53,491 nucleotides of DNA, from IMG/VR virus record IMGVR_UViG_3300048999_000117, positions 1 to 53,491 of that record; one strand, given 5' to 3'. The notes beneath the pieces are model-generated. The model ran no database searches and had not been told where the DNA came from. It saw nothing but the letters and a program-made list of their open reading frames with translations. A program made the translations under genes and the position numbers. This DNA is from a virus. Positions 1 through 9,400 of the stretch are shown piece by piece (positions within the stretch are counted from its first letter, which is position 1; each line of letters begins with the position of its first letter).

Positions 1-58
1 CCACCCGAACGGCACGCGGGCGCGACCCCAACCCATCACCCCATGGAGGGAGCGAGCC

Positions 59-1429
59 ATGCTCGCCTACCTGCGCAAGCAGATGACAGCCGCGCTCGAA
101 GCCCGGGCCGCGCTGAAGACCGACCTTGACGGCATCGTGAAGACCGCCGAGGACGCCGGCCAGGAGAAGCTGTCTGCCGACGAGCAGACCGCGTTCGACG
201 CCAAGCGCGCGGAGATCCGCGCGAAGGACGGCGACATCGAGGAGCTGGACGGCCGGATCAAGGAGCTGGAGGAGGACGAGAAGCGGGAGCAGAAGGCAGC
301 CGAGATCCTCGCCGCGCAGAAGCAGACCGGCGAGCGGCGCGAGCGCGTCACCGTCGTCTCGGAGCCGGAGACCTACCGCAAGGACGGCCGGACGTCGTAC
401 TTCCGGGACCTGTTCCGTGCGCAGCAGCGTGGCGACCACGAGGCGATCGAGCGGCTGCAGCACAACGACCGCGAGGTCATGGAGAAGCGCGCCCTGACCA
501 CCACCGACGGCGCTATCGGCGAGTTCGTTCCGCCGCTGTGGATGGTCGACGAGTACGTGGCGCTCGCCCGCGCCGGCCGCGTCGTCGCCGACCAGATCGG
601 CCACCAGCCGCTGCCGGACGGCACCGACTCCATCAACCTGCCGAAGCTCACCGCCGGCACGTCTACCGCTGAGCAGACCACGCAGAACACGGGGGTCTCC
701 AACACGGACGCCACGTCGTCCAGTGTGACCGCGGCGGTGGCGACGATCGCGGGTCAGCAGGTCGTGTCGCAGCAGCTGCTGGAGCAGTCGCCCATCAACA
801 TGGACCCGATCCTCCTGGCCGACCTGGCTGCGGACTACGCGGTCCGGCTCGACACGTTCGTCATCAACAACAACGCGGCGAACAAGCGCGGTCTGCTCAA
901 CGCGTCGGGCATCAACGCCATCACCTACACGGACGCGTCGCCCACCGTCGGCGAGGCGTACAGCAAGGTCGGCGACGGCATCCAGCAGATCCACACGGGC
1001 CGCTTCCTGCCGCCCGACAAGATCTTCATGCACCCGCGCCGGTGGGCCTGGTACACGGTGTCCCTCGACACCGCGGGCCGGCCGCTGGTGGTGCCGGTGG
1101 CGAACATGCCGCAGAACGTCCTGGCCGCCATGTCCGACGTCAACTCCGAAGGGTTCGTCGGCACGCTCCAGGGCCTGCCGGTGTACGTCGACCCGAACAT
1201 CCCGATCAACCTCGGAGCGGGCACCAACGAGGACCGGATCATCATCGCCCGTTCCTCCGACGCGATCCTCTTCGAGGGCACGCCGCGTGCCGAGGCGTTC
1301 CGCGAGACCTACGCCAACCAGCTGTCCGTGCTGCTGCGGTTCTACAACTACGCCGCCCTGCACAGCGAGCGGTACCCGAAGTCGACCTCGGTCGTCTCCG
1401 GCACCGGCCTGGTCACCCCGACGTTCTAG
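59..1429 (+). CDS. HK97-fold major capsid protein
   Basis: Forms the icosahedral shell. The 456-residue product has the two-part build of HK97 capsid precursors. Residues 1-130 are charged and helical, rich in Glu, Lys and Arg, like a built-in scaffold (delta) domain. From about residue 145 comes the folded capsid domain, with the typical FVPPLWMVDEY start and a C-terminal stretch carrying GLPVYVDP and an FYNYAALH end. Cleavage by the protease would be expected near the KRA at 143-145, which is an inference. A good GGAGGGAGCG ribosome site precedes ATG 59. The protease gene lies directly upstream once the map is circularised, which is the standard order portal, protease, capsid. Confidence 0.93.
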   Translation: MLAYLRKQMTAALEARAALKTDLDGIVKTAEDAGQEKLSADEQTAFDAKRAEIRAKDGDIEELDGRIKELEEDEKREQKAAEILAAQKQTGERRERVTVVSEPETYRKDGRTSYFRDLFRAQQRGDHEAIERLQHNDREVMEKRALTTTDGAIGEFVPPLWMVDEYVALARAGRVVADQIGHQPLPDGTDSINLPKLTAGTSTAEQTTQNTGVSNTDATSSSVTAAVATIAGQQVVSQQLLEQSPINMDPILLADLAADYAVRLDTFVINNNAANKRGLLNASGINAITYTDASPTVGEAYSKVGDGIQQIHTGRFLPPDKIFMHPRRWAWYTVSLDTAGRPLVVPVANMPQNVLAAMSDVNSEGFVGTLQGLPVYVDPNIPINLGAGTNEDRIIIARSSDAILFEGTPRAEAFRETYANQLSVLLRFYNYAALHSERYPKSTSVVSGTGLVTPTF

Positions 1430-1438
1430 TCCATCCAC

Positions 1439-1465
1439 CGCCCCGGCCAGGTGCTGGCCGGGGCG
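1439..1465. terminator. Perfect hairpin after the capsid gene
   Basis: Two 12-nt arms (CGCCCCGGCCAG and its exact complement) flank a 3-nt GTG loop, starting 10 bases after the capsid stop codon. There is no T-run, which is common in high-GC actinophages. It may partly terminate or stabilise the capsid transcript so that capsid is made in excess of downstream proteins. Confidence 0.65.
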
Positions 1466-1486
1466 TGCTCGCAGGGAGGTTCGGCC

Positions 1487-1759
1487 ATGGCCGAGGAAGA
1501 CAACGTTGAAGAGCCCGAGACGGCTGCAGCCGAGCCGTCGGAGGCGGAGGACCCGAACCGCGAGGGAGTGATCGCTGCGCTCAAGCGGGAGCGCGCAGGG
1601 TACGTCGCGCGCGGCCTCGACGACCGAGTGGCAGGCGTGAACGCCGAGCTGAAGCGGCTCGGTGCCGACGGCGACGATCACGCGCAGTCGGCACCGCAGG
1701 AGGCGGCAGTGGAGTCGAAGCCGCGCAGTACCGCGACCCGCGGCAAGCGGGCTGACTGA
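1487..1759 (+). CDS. Small acidic protein after capsid
   Basis: A 90-residue acidic protein, rich in Glu and Ala, with a central helical stretch around IAALKRERAGYVARGLDDRVAGVNAEL and a basic tail. A GTG 36 bases upstream is in frame, but it sits inside the hairpin loop. ATG 1487 has an AGGGAGG site at good spacing and is preferred. Small acidic proteins with an Arg/Lys tail between capsid and connector genes are common in actinophages and are mostly of unknown role. No function is assigned. Confidence 0.7.
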   Translation: MAEEDNVEEPETAAAEPSEAEDPNREGVIAALKRERAGYVARGLDDRVAGVNAELKRLGADGDDHAQSAPQEAAVESKPRSTATRGKRAD

Positions 1760-2088
1760 TGGGTTCGCTCGTCACGGCCGTCGCCTCCGGAGCGCAGACC
1801 GCGTCCGGGAACTCCGGCACGCTACCCGGCTTCGGCGACTGGTCGAAGTTCCGAGCCCAGCTCAACGTGACTGCGGCAGCGGGCACCACGCCCACCCTGG
1901 ACGTGGTCATCGAGGACAGCCTCGACGGCACGAACTGGAACACGGTCGCCACGTTCACGCAGAAGACTGCGGCGGCCGTCCAGGCCGTTGACGTCGCGGG
2001 GCTGTTCGCCGACAAGCTGCGAGTGCGGTGGACGGTCGGCGGCACCACCCCGTCCTTCACTTTCGACGTGAAGCTCTACGGCAAGTAG
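1759..2088 (+). CDS. Probable head-surface or structural protein
   Basis: A 109-residue protein with a beta-rich, Ser/Thr/Gly-rich composition and a repeated strand pattern (LDVVIEDSLDGTNWNTVATF). Its start overlaps the preceding stop as TGATG. A small beta-sandwich directly after the capsid gene fits a head decoration protein, but no diagnostic motif was seen. That role is an inference from position and composition. Confidence 0.65.
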   Translation: MGSLVTAVASGAQTASGNSGTLPGFGDWSKFRAQLNVTAAAGTTPTLDVVIEDSLDGTNWNTVATFTQKTAAAVQAVDVAGLFADKLRVRWTVGGTTPSFTFDVKLYGK

Positions 2089-2096
2089 GGGGCACG

Positions 2097-2747
2097 GTGC
2101 CCGGGTTCGGGATGCTGCAGGACTCGTTCGCCGACAACTTCCGGGATCCGGTGCTGTGGTCGGGTTCCTACGGTGACGTCGCCGAGGTGGCGGGCCGGGC
2201 CCGGGTGCCGTGCACGACCGACTACTCCGGCTACGCGTCGGCTTCCATCTACAGCCTGGCCGGGGCACAGGTCGCCTGCCGCGTGTACGCGCCGGCGGCG
2301 GGCGGCGCCGTGGCGGAGGCACTGGCCGAGGTCCTCGTGCTGACCAGCACGGGCGGCACCGACGCAGGCTTCAGCCTCAACGCCGCTACCGGTCAGCTCC
2401 GCCTCGTCTCCCGGGTCGGGTACGCGGATCCGGGCGAGGTGGCACTGACCTACTCGCCCACGGAGCACGCATGGGTGCGCCTCCTCGAAGGCGACGGGTC
2501 TCTCTCCTGGGACACCAGCCCGGACGGCCGCCTATGGGCGACTCAGCGGACGACGGCTTCTCCGGCCTGGACCGCTGACTTGAACCTGGGTGTCGTCCTG
2601 GCCGGGCATCGCGACAGCGGCACGGGCGACTACTCGGAGTTCGACAACTTCAACATCGTCCGGCCCGGTAGCTGCGCCCCGCTCCAGCGCAGTCTGGCCG
2701 GGCCGGGCCCCTACCCGCGTGGGACATCTACGGTGAAGGGGGCCTGA
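2097..2747 (+). CDS. Structural protein with a lectin-like domain
   Basis: Begins at GTG 2097; ATG 2112 is a possible alternative. The 216 residues look like a concanavalin/laminin-G-type beta-sandwich: an opening MLQDSFADNF followed by DPVLW, then AWVRLLEGDGSLSWDTSPDG and a closing YSEFDNFNIV. The same plan recurs in the tail protein at 10245-12698 (MLGDAFDDGR, AWVRVRESSGTVYWETSGDG). The two genes therefore share a duplicated domain, possibly for binding surface glycans. Its place among the capsid and connector genes suggests it is on the head or neck rather than the tail tip. Confidence 0.72.
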   Translation: MPGFGMLQDSFADNFRDPVLWSGSYGDVAEVAGRARVPCTTDYSGYASASIYSLAGAQVACRVYAPAAGGAVAEALAEVLVLTSTGGTDAGFSLNAATGQLRLVSRVGYADPGEVALTYSPTEHAWVRLLEGDGSLSWDTSPDGRLWATQRTTASPAWTADLNLGVVLAGHRDSGTGDYSEFDNFNIVRPGSCAPLQRSLAGPGPYPRGTSTVKGA

Positions 2748-2748
2748 G

Positions 2749-3582
2749 GTGAGCTTCGACCTGGGCGCGGTCGTCCCGCTGGGCACGACCGTGCGGGACT
2801 CTGCTGGAGCGATGGCGAATGCCGGGGCGATGGCGCTGACCATCACCCTGCCTGACAACACCACAGTGTCCGTGCCAGCCGTGGCGCCGACGACGACAGG
2901 CATCTACGCCTACGACTACCCGACCGTGCAGCCCGGGCGGCATGCCGTGCGGTGGGTGGCATCTGGCCTCAACGCAGGCGCGTATACCGATGTGTTCGAC
3001 GTCCGCGAGGCCGCACCGCCCATGCTGTTCTCGCTGGCCGGCGCTAAGGCCAAGCTCGACATCCCTTCGACGAGCACGAGCGACGACGAGGAGCTGCGCG
3101 AGTTCATCGAAGCGACCACCCAGTGCGTCGAGTTCTTCGTGGGCCCCGTGGTTCGGCGGACCGTGCAGGAGGTCCTCCAGGGCGACCGGGAGATGTGGGT
3201 GCTGCACACGCTGCCCGTGATCGCCGTCTCGGCAATCACCCCTCTGCAGATCTGGCAGCAGGGCATCGACGTGGGCGTCCTCGACGTCGACACGGCCACG
3301 GGCATCCTGCGCCGCAAGGACGCTCTCTGGTTCTTCTCCGGCGAATACCGCATCACGTACACCGCCGGCCGGACCGCGGTCGCGCCGAACGTGTCCCTCG
3401 CGTCGAAGCTGATCCTCCAGCACCTGTGGCGTACCAACTACGGCGCGTCCCGCGGCCTCACGGGGATCGGCGGCGGCGAGGACTTCGCCGTCACTGAGCC
3501 CATCCCGGGCCTCGGCTACGCCATCCCCAACCGGGCGCTGCAGCTACTCCAGGCGGACCGGGATCCGGGAGGCTTCGCATGA
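2749..3582 (+). CDS. Head-tail connector (adaptor) protein
   Basis: A 277-residue protein. Residues 1-85 look like a small immunoglobulin-like domain ending in ADVFDV-type strands. Residues 90-277 resemble gp6-type adaptors, with a helical start (LDIPSTSTSDDEELREFIEATTQ), a central TLPVIAVSAIT loop typical of this family, and a helical end (LASKLILQHLW). It would join the portal ring to the tail. It starts at GTG 2749 one base after the previous stop and overlaps the next gene by four bases. The extra N-terminal domain is longer than in the minimal adaptor family. Confidence 0.8.
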   Translation: MSFDLGAVVPLGTTVRDSAGAMANAGAMALTITLPDNTTVSVPAVAPTTTGIYAYDYPTVQPGRHAVRWVASGLNAGAYTDVFDVREAAPPMLFSLAGAKAKLDIPSTSTSDDEELREFIEATTQCVEFFVGPVVRRTVQEVLQGDREMWVLHTLPVIAVSAITPLQIWQQGIDVGVLDVDTATGILRRKDALWFFSGEYRITYTAGRTAVAPNVSLASKLILQHLWRTNYGASRGLTGIGGGEDFAVTEPIPGLGYAIPNRALQLLQADRDPGGFA

Positions 3583-4043
3583 TGACCTCCCGCGTGCCCG
3601 CTGCCGTCGACGCGCTGCTCTCGATCCTGCGGGCCGCCCCGGGGCTGGCAGACGTCACGATCATCGACGGTCCGCCGGTGGTCAACCTGACTGCCAAGAA
3701 GCACCTGTTCGTCGGATGGCAGCCCAGCGCGGAAGTGGCTGTGGCCCTCACCCAGGACTTCAACTCGGCCGGCGCGAGAACGCGGGACGAGGCGTTCGCG
3801 ATCGCCTGCTACGCCGAGGCCCGCGCCGGCACCACCGTCATGAAGGACCGGCGCGACGAGGTGTTCGCGCTCGTCGGCGAGGTCGAGATCGCGCTTCGCG
3901 CCACCAACGACGCTCCGACCGCGCCCACATTGAACGGCGCGGTGCTGTGGGCGCACCTCACTGCAGGCAACCTGACCGAACTGCAGCAGGAGGGCAGCCT
4001 CGCCGGGCTCGCTTTCACGGTGACCTGCCAGGCCCGTATCTGA
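3579..4043 (+). CDS. Probable tail terminator protein
   Basis: A 154-residue protein that overlaps the connector gene as ATGA, so it is probably translationally coupled. It has an N-terminal amphipathic helix (VPAAVDALLSILRAAPGL) and an alternating beta-alpha core, typical of proteins that cap the tail tube and contact the neck. It stands just upstream of the tail tube gene, which is the usual place. No catalytic motif is present. Confidence 0.7.
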   Translation: MMTSRVPAAVDALLSILRAAPGLADVTIIDGPPVVNLTAKKHLFVGWQPSAEVAVALTQDFNSAGARTRDEAFAIACYAEARAGTTVMKDRRDEVFALVGEVEIALRATNDAPTAPTLNGAVLWAHLTAGNLTELQQEGSLAGLAFTVTCQARI

Positions 4044-4070
4044 TCCACCCACCCGAGAAGGAGTACAGCC

Positions 4071-4277
4071 ATGGCGCGTGTGCGCTACCTGGGCCCGGAG
4101 CCGGTGACCGTGCCCGAACTCGGCGACCGCGAGGTCCAGCCGGACGAAGTGGTCGAGGTGCCCGACCAGCGGTTCGAGGGCTACGTCTGCCAGCCCGCGA
4201 ACTGGGAGTCCGTCGAGGAGCCCGGCGCGAAGAAGAAGACCAGCGCGGCCAAGGCGTCGCAGAACCAGGAGGGCTGA
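4071..4277 (+). CDS. Small protein before tail tube gene
   Basis: A 68-residue protein beginning MARVRYLGPEPVTVPELG, with a short beta-rich head and a Lys/Ala-rich tail. A strong AAGGAG ribosome site precedes ATG 4071. Short proteins of this form are often found beside tail tube genes in actinophages, but their role is not known to me. Confidence 0.68.
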   Translation: MARVRYLGPEPVTVPELGDREVQPDEVVEVPDQRFEGYVCQPANWESVEEPGAKKKTSAAKASQNQEG

Positions 4278-4280
4278 TCC

Positions 4281-5267
4281 ATGGCGATCGGATCCGGGCT
4301 CGGCGCCCAGCTCGGCATCAGCGCCGAGTCGACCTACGGCACGTTCGTGGCACCGACCAAGTTCGTCGAGTTCACCAAGGAATCGCTGGTCCTCAAGAAG
4401 ACGACAGCCCAGTCCGCGGGTATCGCCGCCGGACGTCTGCTGCCCCTGTCCTCGCGGCGCGTGGTGACCCAGACCGAAGGGTCCGGCACCGTCGACATGG
4501 AGGTCACCAACAAGGCCATGGGCCTGCTGCTCCAGGCGCTGATGGGAACCTCCGTCACCCCCGTACAGCAGGCCGCGTCGACGGCCTACCTGCAAACCCA
4601 CACCCTCGCGGACATCGCCGGCAAGAGCCTCACGATCCAGAAGGGCGTTCCCCTCACCAGCGGCACGGTGACCGACAAGACCTTCCTGGGCTGCAAGGTC
4701 ACCTCGGCCGAGTTCTCGTGCGAGGTCGGGCAGATGCTCACCGCCACCTACGAGTTCGACGCCAAGGCGTGCGACGAGGCGCAGACACTGGCGACAGCCT
4801 CGTACCCGTCGATGTCCCCGTTCCACTTCGGCCAGCTCGCGGTCAAGACGGGCACCTTCGGTACGGAGACCGCGCGGGACGGAATCCGCAAGATCTCGGT
4901 GAAGATCGAGCGCCCGCAGGCCGTCGACCGGTTCTATGCCGGGCAGGCCGGCACGAAGAAAGAGCCCATCTCCAACGACCAGGTGAAGATCACCGGATCG
5001 ATCGAGATGGACTACGTCGACACCGTCCTCGACGACCTGCACACCTCCGACGCCGCAACTTCACTCGTGGTCGAGTTCATCGGCCCGATCATCGCGTCGA
5101 CGTACACCGAGACGTTCCGGATCAAGCTGCCCGCGATCCGCTTCGACGACGCTCCGCCGACCGTCGAAGGGTTCGCTGTCGTCAAGCCGACGCTGAACTT
5201 CACGGGCCTGTACGACGGCACGAACCAGCCGGTCATCGAGTACATGTCGACCGACGTCACCGTGTGA
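4281..5267 (+). CDS. Major tail protein (tail tube)
   Basis: A 328-residue protein that would polymerise into the tail tube. It opens with GSGLGAQLGISAESTYGTFVAPTKF, the usual start of siphoviral tube proteins of the phage_tail_2 type, and is rich in beta strands and Thr/Ser. It starts three bases after the preceding gene and is followed by the chaperone and tape measure genes in the expected order. Confidence 0.88.
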   Translation: MAIGSGLGAQLGISAESTYGTFVAPTKFVEFTKESLVLKKTTAQSAGIAAGRLLPLSSRRVVTQTEGSGTVDMEVTNKAMGLLLQALMGTSVTPVQQAASTAYLQTHTLADIAGKSLTIQKGVPLTSGTVTDKTFLGCKVTSAEFSCEVGQMLTATYEFDAKACDEAQTLATASYPSMSPFHFGQLAVKTGTFGTETARDGIRKISVKIERPQAVDRFYAGQAGTKKEPISNDQVKITGSIEMDYVDTVLDDLHTSDAATSLVVEFIGPIIASTYTETFRIKLPAIRFDDAPPTVEGFAVVKPTLNFTGLYDGTNQPVIEYMSTDVTV

Positions 5268-5274
5268 GCCCACC

Positions 5275-5787
5275 GTGGTTCAGGACATCCGCATAGTCGG
5301 CACCGGCCAGCTGCTCGAACTCCAGCGGCGGCTGCGCCGGGCCGGCCACGAGAACATCCGATCCAGCATGCAGCGCCGCATCCGGCGTGCGGCCGAGCCG
5401 CTGCGCGACGACCTCCAGGACGCCATCGAGCACCTGGACATCCGCTCCCAGGGCCGGGGCTCCGGGAAGCGCGGCGGCCCCACCCTCACCACCCGCCCGC
5501 TGCGGGCGTCGATCGCTGCGGCGATCCGCATCTCGGTACGCACCACCGGCGACGTCGGCGCCCGCGTGTGGCTGGACCGCTCGCTGCTGCCGCCGGACAT
5601 CCCAATGAGCGTGGTCAACCGGCTCAACGAAGGCCGCCTGCGCCACCCGGTGTTCGGCAACAAGCGCCGCTGGGCGCAGCAGACCGCCACCCCTCTGTGG
5701 TGGGACAAGACCGAGCGCAATCACCTCGACCGCATCAACAGCGAGGTCGCCCGCGTCGCGGACGACGTGCGCCGTCACCTCGAATAG
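5275..5787 (+). CDS. HK97 gp10-like tail completion protein
   Basis: A 170-residue basic protein beginning VQDIRIVGTGQLLELQRRLRRAG. A helical N-terminus is followed by LRASIAAAIRISVRTTGDVGARVWL and an RHPVFGNKRRWAQQ segment. The HPVFG/W pattern is characteristic of minor tail or neck proteins of the HK97 gp10 type. Here it lies after the tube gene, whereas in many siphophages it lies before the terminator gene. Confidence 0.72.
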   Translation: MVQDIRIVGTGQLLELQRRLRRAGHENIRSSMQRRIRRAAEPLRDDLQDAIEHLDIRSQGRGSGKRGGPTLTTRPLRASIAAAIRISVRTTGDVGARVWLDRSLLPPDIPMSVVNRLNEGRLRHPVFGNKRRWAQQTATPLWWDKTERNHLDRINSEVARVADDVRRHLE

Positions 5788-5795
5788 GAGCACCA

Positions 5796-6305
5796 GTGAT
5801 CATCGTCTACAGCCCGGCGGACGGCGAGAAGGAAGAGTTCGACGCCAGCACCCTGCGCGTCTCCGAGGTGTCGATCGTCCAGCGGACCGTCGATATGAAG
5901 TGGGACGAGATCAAGGCCGGGCTCGCCAACGACGACCCCGAAGCCATGCGCGGCGTGGCATGGGTGATCAAGAAGCGCAGTAATCCGCCCCTTCGCTACG
6001 CCGACTTCGACCCCAGCATCGACGAGATCGACACCCGCCTCGACAAGAAAGAGGTCAGGGCCTGGATCGAGGGAGCCCTCTCCCTGGCGGCCAGCAATCC
6101 GCAGGCCACCAGTGCCGACATCGCCGACGCCCTGAGTGGTCTGCCCGCCGTCGCACAGGATCCCGAGCACGCGCGCCAGCTCATCGCCGAGATGACGCAG
6201 GACCCAAAAGAGGAGCCGGCCACGCCACAGGAGGCGGCAGCGGAGGCGAGCGACTCGGACCAGAGCCAGACCCCGACGTCGACCACGCCCGCACCGACTA
6301 CCTAG
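5796..6305 (+). CDS. Tail assembly chaperone, short form
   Basis: A 169-residue acidic protein starting at GTG 5796, in the usual slot between the tail tube and tape measure genes. The body is helical (RAWIEGALSLAASNPQATSADIADAL) and the tail is low-complexity Ala/Thr/Pro. It corresponds to lambda gpG by position. The zero-frame product ends at 6305, and a second product is made by frameshifting at 6203-6209. Confidence 0.85.
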   Translation: MIIVYSPADGEKEEFDASTLRVSEVSIVQRTVDMKWDEIKAGLANDDPEAMRGVAWVIKKRSNPPLRYADFDPSIDEIDTRLDKKEVRAWIEGALSLAASNPQATSADIADALSGLPAVAQDPEHARQLIAEMTQDPKEEPATPQEAAAEASDSDQSQTPTSTTPAPTT

Positions 6306-6427
6306 GACTCTTCGCCCACATCCTCCACATCCCGCCGCAAGGGGTCGACGACCTGAGGGTTGACGACTTCTACAGCCTCATCGCCTGGATCGACACCAAC
6401 CAGGCACGCGCTGCCGAAGGGGGATGA
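5796..6427 (+). CDS. Tail assembly chaperone, -1 frameshift product
   Basis: The reading frame one base back stays open through the end of the short form and stops at 6425-6427, four bases before the tape measure start. Slippage at C CCA AAA (6203-6209) joins 138 zero-frame codons to 72 codons of the -1 frame, giving about 210 residues. The new C-terminus carries DYLGLFAHILHIPPQGVDDL and DFYSLIAWID. This aromatic, helical tail is typical of the gpGT-type extension that recruits tube subunits to the tape measure. It has no good start of its own, which supports frameshift expression. Confidence 0.8.
6203..6209 (+). other. Programmed -1 frameshift slippery site
   Basis: The heptamer CCCAAAA is read C CCA AAA in the zero frame, a perfect X-XXY-YYZ slippery site. 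It is about 95 bases before the zero-frame stop, and the -1 frame is free of stops from here to 6427. Confidence 0.8.
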
Positions 6428-6430
6428 CCC

Positions 6431-9400
6431 GTGCGTCTCGACTTCACCCTCGTCGGCCGCGACCACCTTTCCCGCGTCCTGGACCGGGCAGGTGACGCCA
6501 GCAACCGGCTCGGCCGCCGCCTGCTGACCACCAGCATCAACGGCGACGCCGCGATGCGCCGCATGACCAACAACACGACCCGCTACCTCGCCGGGATGCA
6601 GCGGGACTCGGAGGCCGGCGGCAAGGCTCTTGAGGAGCTGAAGAAGGCCACGATGCTGCTGGCCCCGGCGGCGATCCCCGCCGCCGCCTCGCTCCTGCCG
6701 ATCGCGGCGGGCGCGGGCGCGGTGGCGGTGGCCTCCGGCGCCATGATCGCGGCGATGGTGCCGCAGATCGCCGCGCTCGGCGAGGCGGCCGACGCCGAGA
6801 AGAAGTACGAGACCGCCGTCACTCAGCACGGTGCCGCCTCCGCTCAGGCGTTCCAAGCGCAGATCGCCTACCAGCAGGCCGTGGCCAAGATGCCGCCGGC
6901 GACACGGGAGGCCGCCGCCTCTCTTGCGACGCTGAAGAAGGACTATCAGGGCTGGTCCGACAGTCTTGCCGGCGACACGATGCCCGTCTTCACCAAAGGT
7001 CTCGCGCTCGCCAACACGCTGCTGCCCAAGACGAGCGGCCTGGTCAAGGCGGCGAGCACGGAGGCCAGCCGGTTCGAGACGATCATCGGCGGCGAGATGG
7101 CCTCGCCAGGCCTCGACCGCCTGAACGGCAAGTTCACCAGCTTCGCCCAGAAGACGCTGCGCAGCGTCAACGACGAGATCGTCCACCTCCTCCGGGCCGG
7201 CCAGGGAACCAACGTCGGCGGTCCGGCACGCGAGTTCATGGACTGGGCGAAGGCTCAGGGCCCGACCGTCGCGGGCGTCCTCAAGAGCGTGGCCACAGCC
7301 CTGGTCCACCTGCTGCAGGCCGGAAGCGATGTCGGGGTCGGCCTGCTTCAGGCCGTCGAGGTGGTGTCGCGCCTGGTGTCGGCTGTGCCGCCCCAGGCCA
7401 TCGCCATCTTCCTGCAGCTGGCCCTGGCACTGAAGGTCACCAAGGCCGCCGCCCTGGGTCTCGTCGCCGCTCGCACGGCGGTGGCCGCGTTCGCCACTCA
7501 GGTCGTCGCGATGCAGACCGCCGCCGCCGGCGCACCGGGCCGCCTGCGTGCGGTGGGCGCAGCAATCGGTGCAATGTCCCGCAGTGCGAAGGTGGCGCTG
7601 GTCGGGACCGGAATCGGGCTGCTCATCCTCGCGCTGACGCAGCTGTCGTCGATGGGGAAGAAGGCGCCCCCGGACGTCGACAAGCTGACCACCTCGCTGG
7701 GCAAGCTCGCTCAGACCGGCAAGGTCACGGGCGAGGCGGCACGTGCGTTCGGCGCCAATCTCGGCGGACTTGCCGACTCGCTGCGGACCCTGAGCCGTCC
7801 GTCGAACCTGGACAAAACCCAGCAGTTCCTGACCTCCCTGGTCGGCATGGACTCGACGCCGGTCGCGGATGCCAAGAAGGATCTCGACGGCGTCGACCAG
7901 GCCCTCGCCGGGCTGGTGCAGGGCGGTAAGGCGGACCTGGCCAAGGCCGCCTTCGACAGGGTCGCGGCATCCATGCGCAAGCAGGGCATGTCCACCTCCG
8001 AGCTGCGGTCCCACCTCGGCGACTACACCTCTGCCCTCGACGACCAGGCCTTCGAGAGCCAGCTCGCGGCGCAGGCTCAGGGGCTGTTCGGACAGCAGGC
8101 GCAGAAGACGCAGGCCGCCCTCGCCGCGCAGAAGCAGAGCGCGGACGGACTGCGCCAGTCGATCCAGGCCCTCAACGACGTGAACCGCTCCGCACTGGGC
8201 GGCATGATCGGCTTCGAGGGTGCGATCGACGCGGCGGCCGATGCGGCGAAGAAGAACGCCGGCGCCTTGTCGATGACGCACGGCCAGCTGAACCTGAACT
8301 CGCAGAAGGCGCGCGATGCCGCGAGCGCGCTGTCCGACCTGGCGGCGAAGACCGACGAGGCTGCGGCGGCCGAGCGGGAGAACGGCTCGTCGTGGGAGCA
8401 GGTCAACGCGGTCTATACCCGCGGGCGTGCGGCGATCATCAAGAACGCCCAAGCCATGGGCCTGTCCAAGACCGAGGCGAAAGCCCTCGCGGACCAGATC
8501 CTCCGCATCCCGAACAAGACGTCCAAGGTCCAGATGGAGACCGAGGACGCGAAGCGTGATCTCACCGCGTTCAACGCAGCGGTGAAGCGCACGCCTGGCT
8601 CGAAGTCGGTGACGCTGACGACGCTCAGCAAGGCCGGCGAGCAGGTGCTGGAGTCGTTCGGGCTGAAGGTCAAGCGGCTGCCCAACGGCAGCGTGACGGT
8701 CAGCACGAAGGGCGGCGCGCTCTCCGCCATCGCCAACGTCGCGGCCGCGCTGCGCCGGTTGAACGGCAAGACGGCCACGACGTGGACGTACCACAACGTG
8801 CGGACGACCTACTCGACCGCAGGCAGCGTCTCGGGCGGCAAGAGCGTCCACGGCATGGTCGGCGCGACCGGCGGCCTGTACACGGGCGCCGGGTTCCGGC
8901 ACCGCGGGTACAGCGTCGGCGGCCTGGTCGACGGGCCCGGCACGGAGACGTCCGACTCGATCTTCGCGCCGTGGCTGAGCAAGAACGAGTTCGTCGTCAA
9001 CGCCCGCCGCACGCGCCAGTACCTGCCACTGCTGAAGGCCCTCAACTCCGGCAAGCTCGCGCTGGGTTCGCTGGGCGGGTCCGGCGGCGGTACGGCGTCA
9101 GCCGGCATGGAGGCCGGCCGCGGCCTGGCCGCAGGCATGACCGGGGCGGCCGGGCTCGTCGGCAGGGCGGCCCGGACGATGGCGTCCGCAGTCGAGGCCG
9201 GGATCAGGGACGAGCTGGAAATCCGGTCGCCGTCGAAGAAGACGAAAGCCTTGGCGGCGGACGTCGGCAAGGGCTTCATCGTCGGCTTGACCAGCACCCA
9301 AGCCAAGATCAAGTCCACGTCGAAGGACCTGGTCAAGGACATCAAGACGGCGTTCTCCGGTAAGAAGGAGTCCGGCCTGGTCGCGATGGTGGACCGGGAC

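Noticed and set aside
3516-5042. Long minus-strand open frame of over 500 codons opposite the tail genes
   Set aside because: It is an antisense shadow caused by GC-rich third positions. The plus-strand genes have clear family matches, ribosome sites and tight spacing.
6302-8902. 866-codon minus-strand frame opposite the tape measure gene
   Set aside because: Low-complexity Arg/Gly/Leu/Val-rich translation with no motif; the tape measure gene explains the region.
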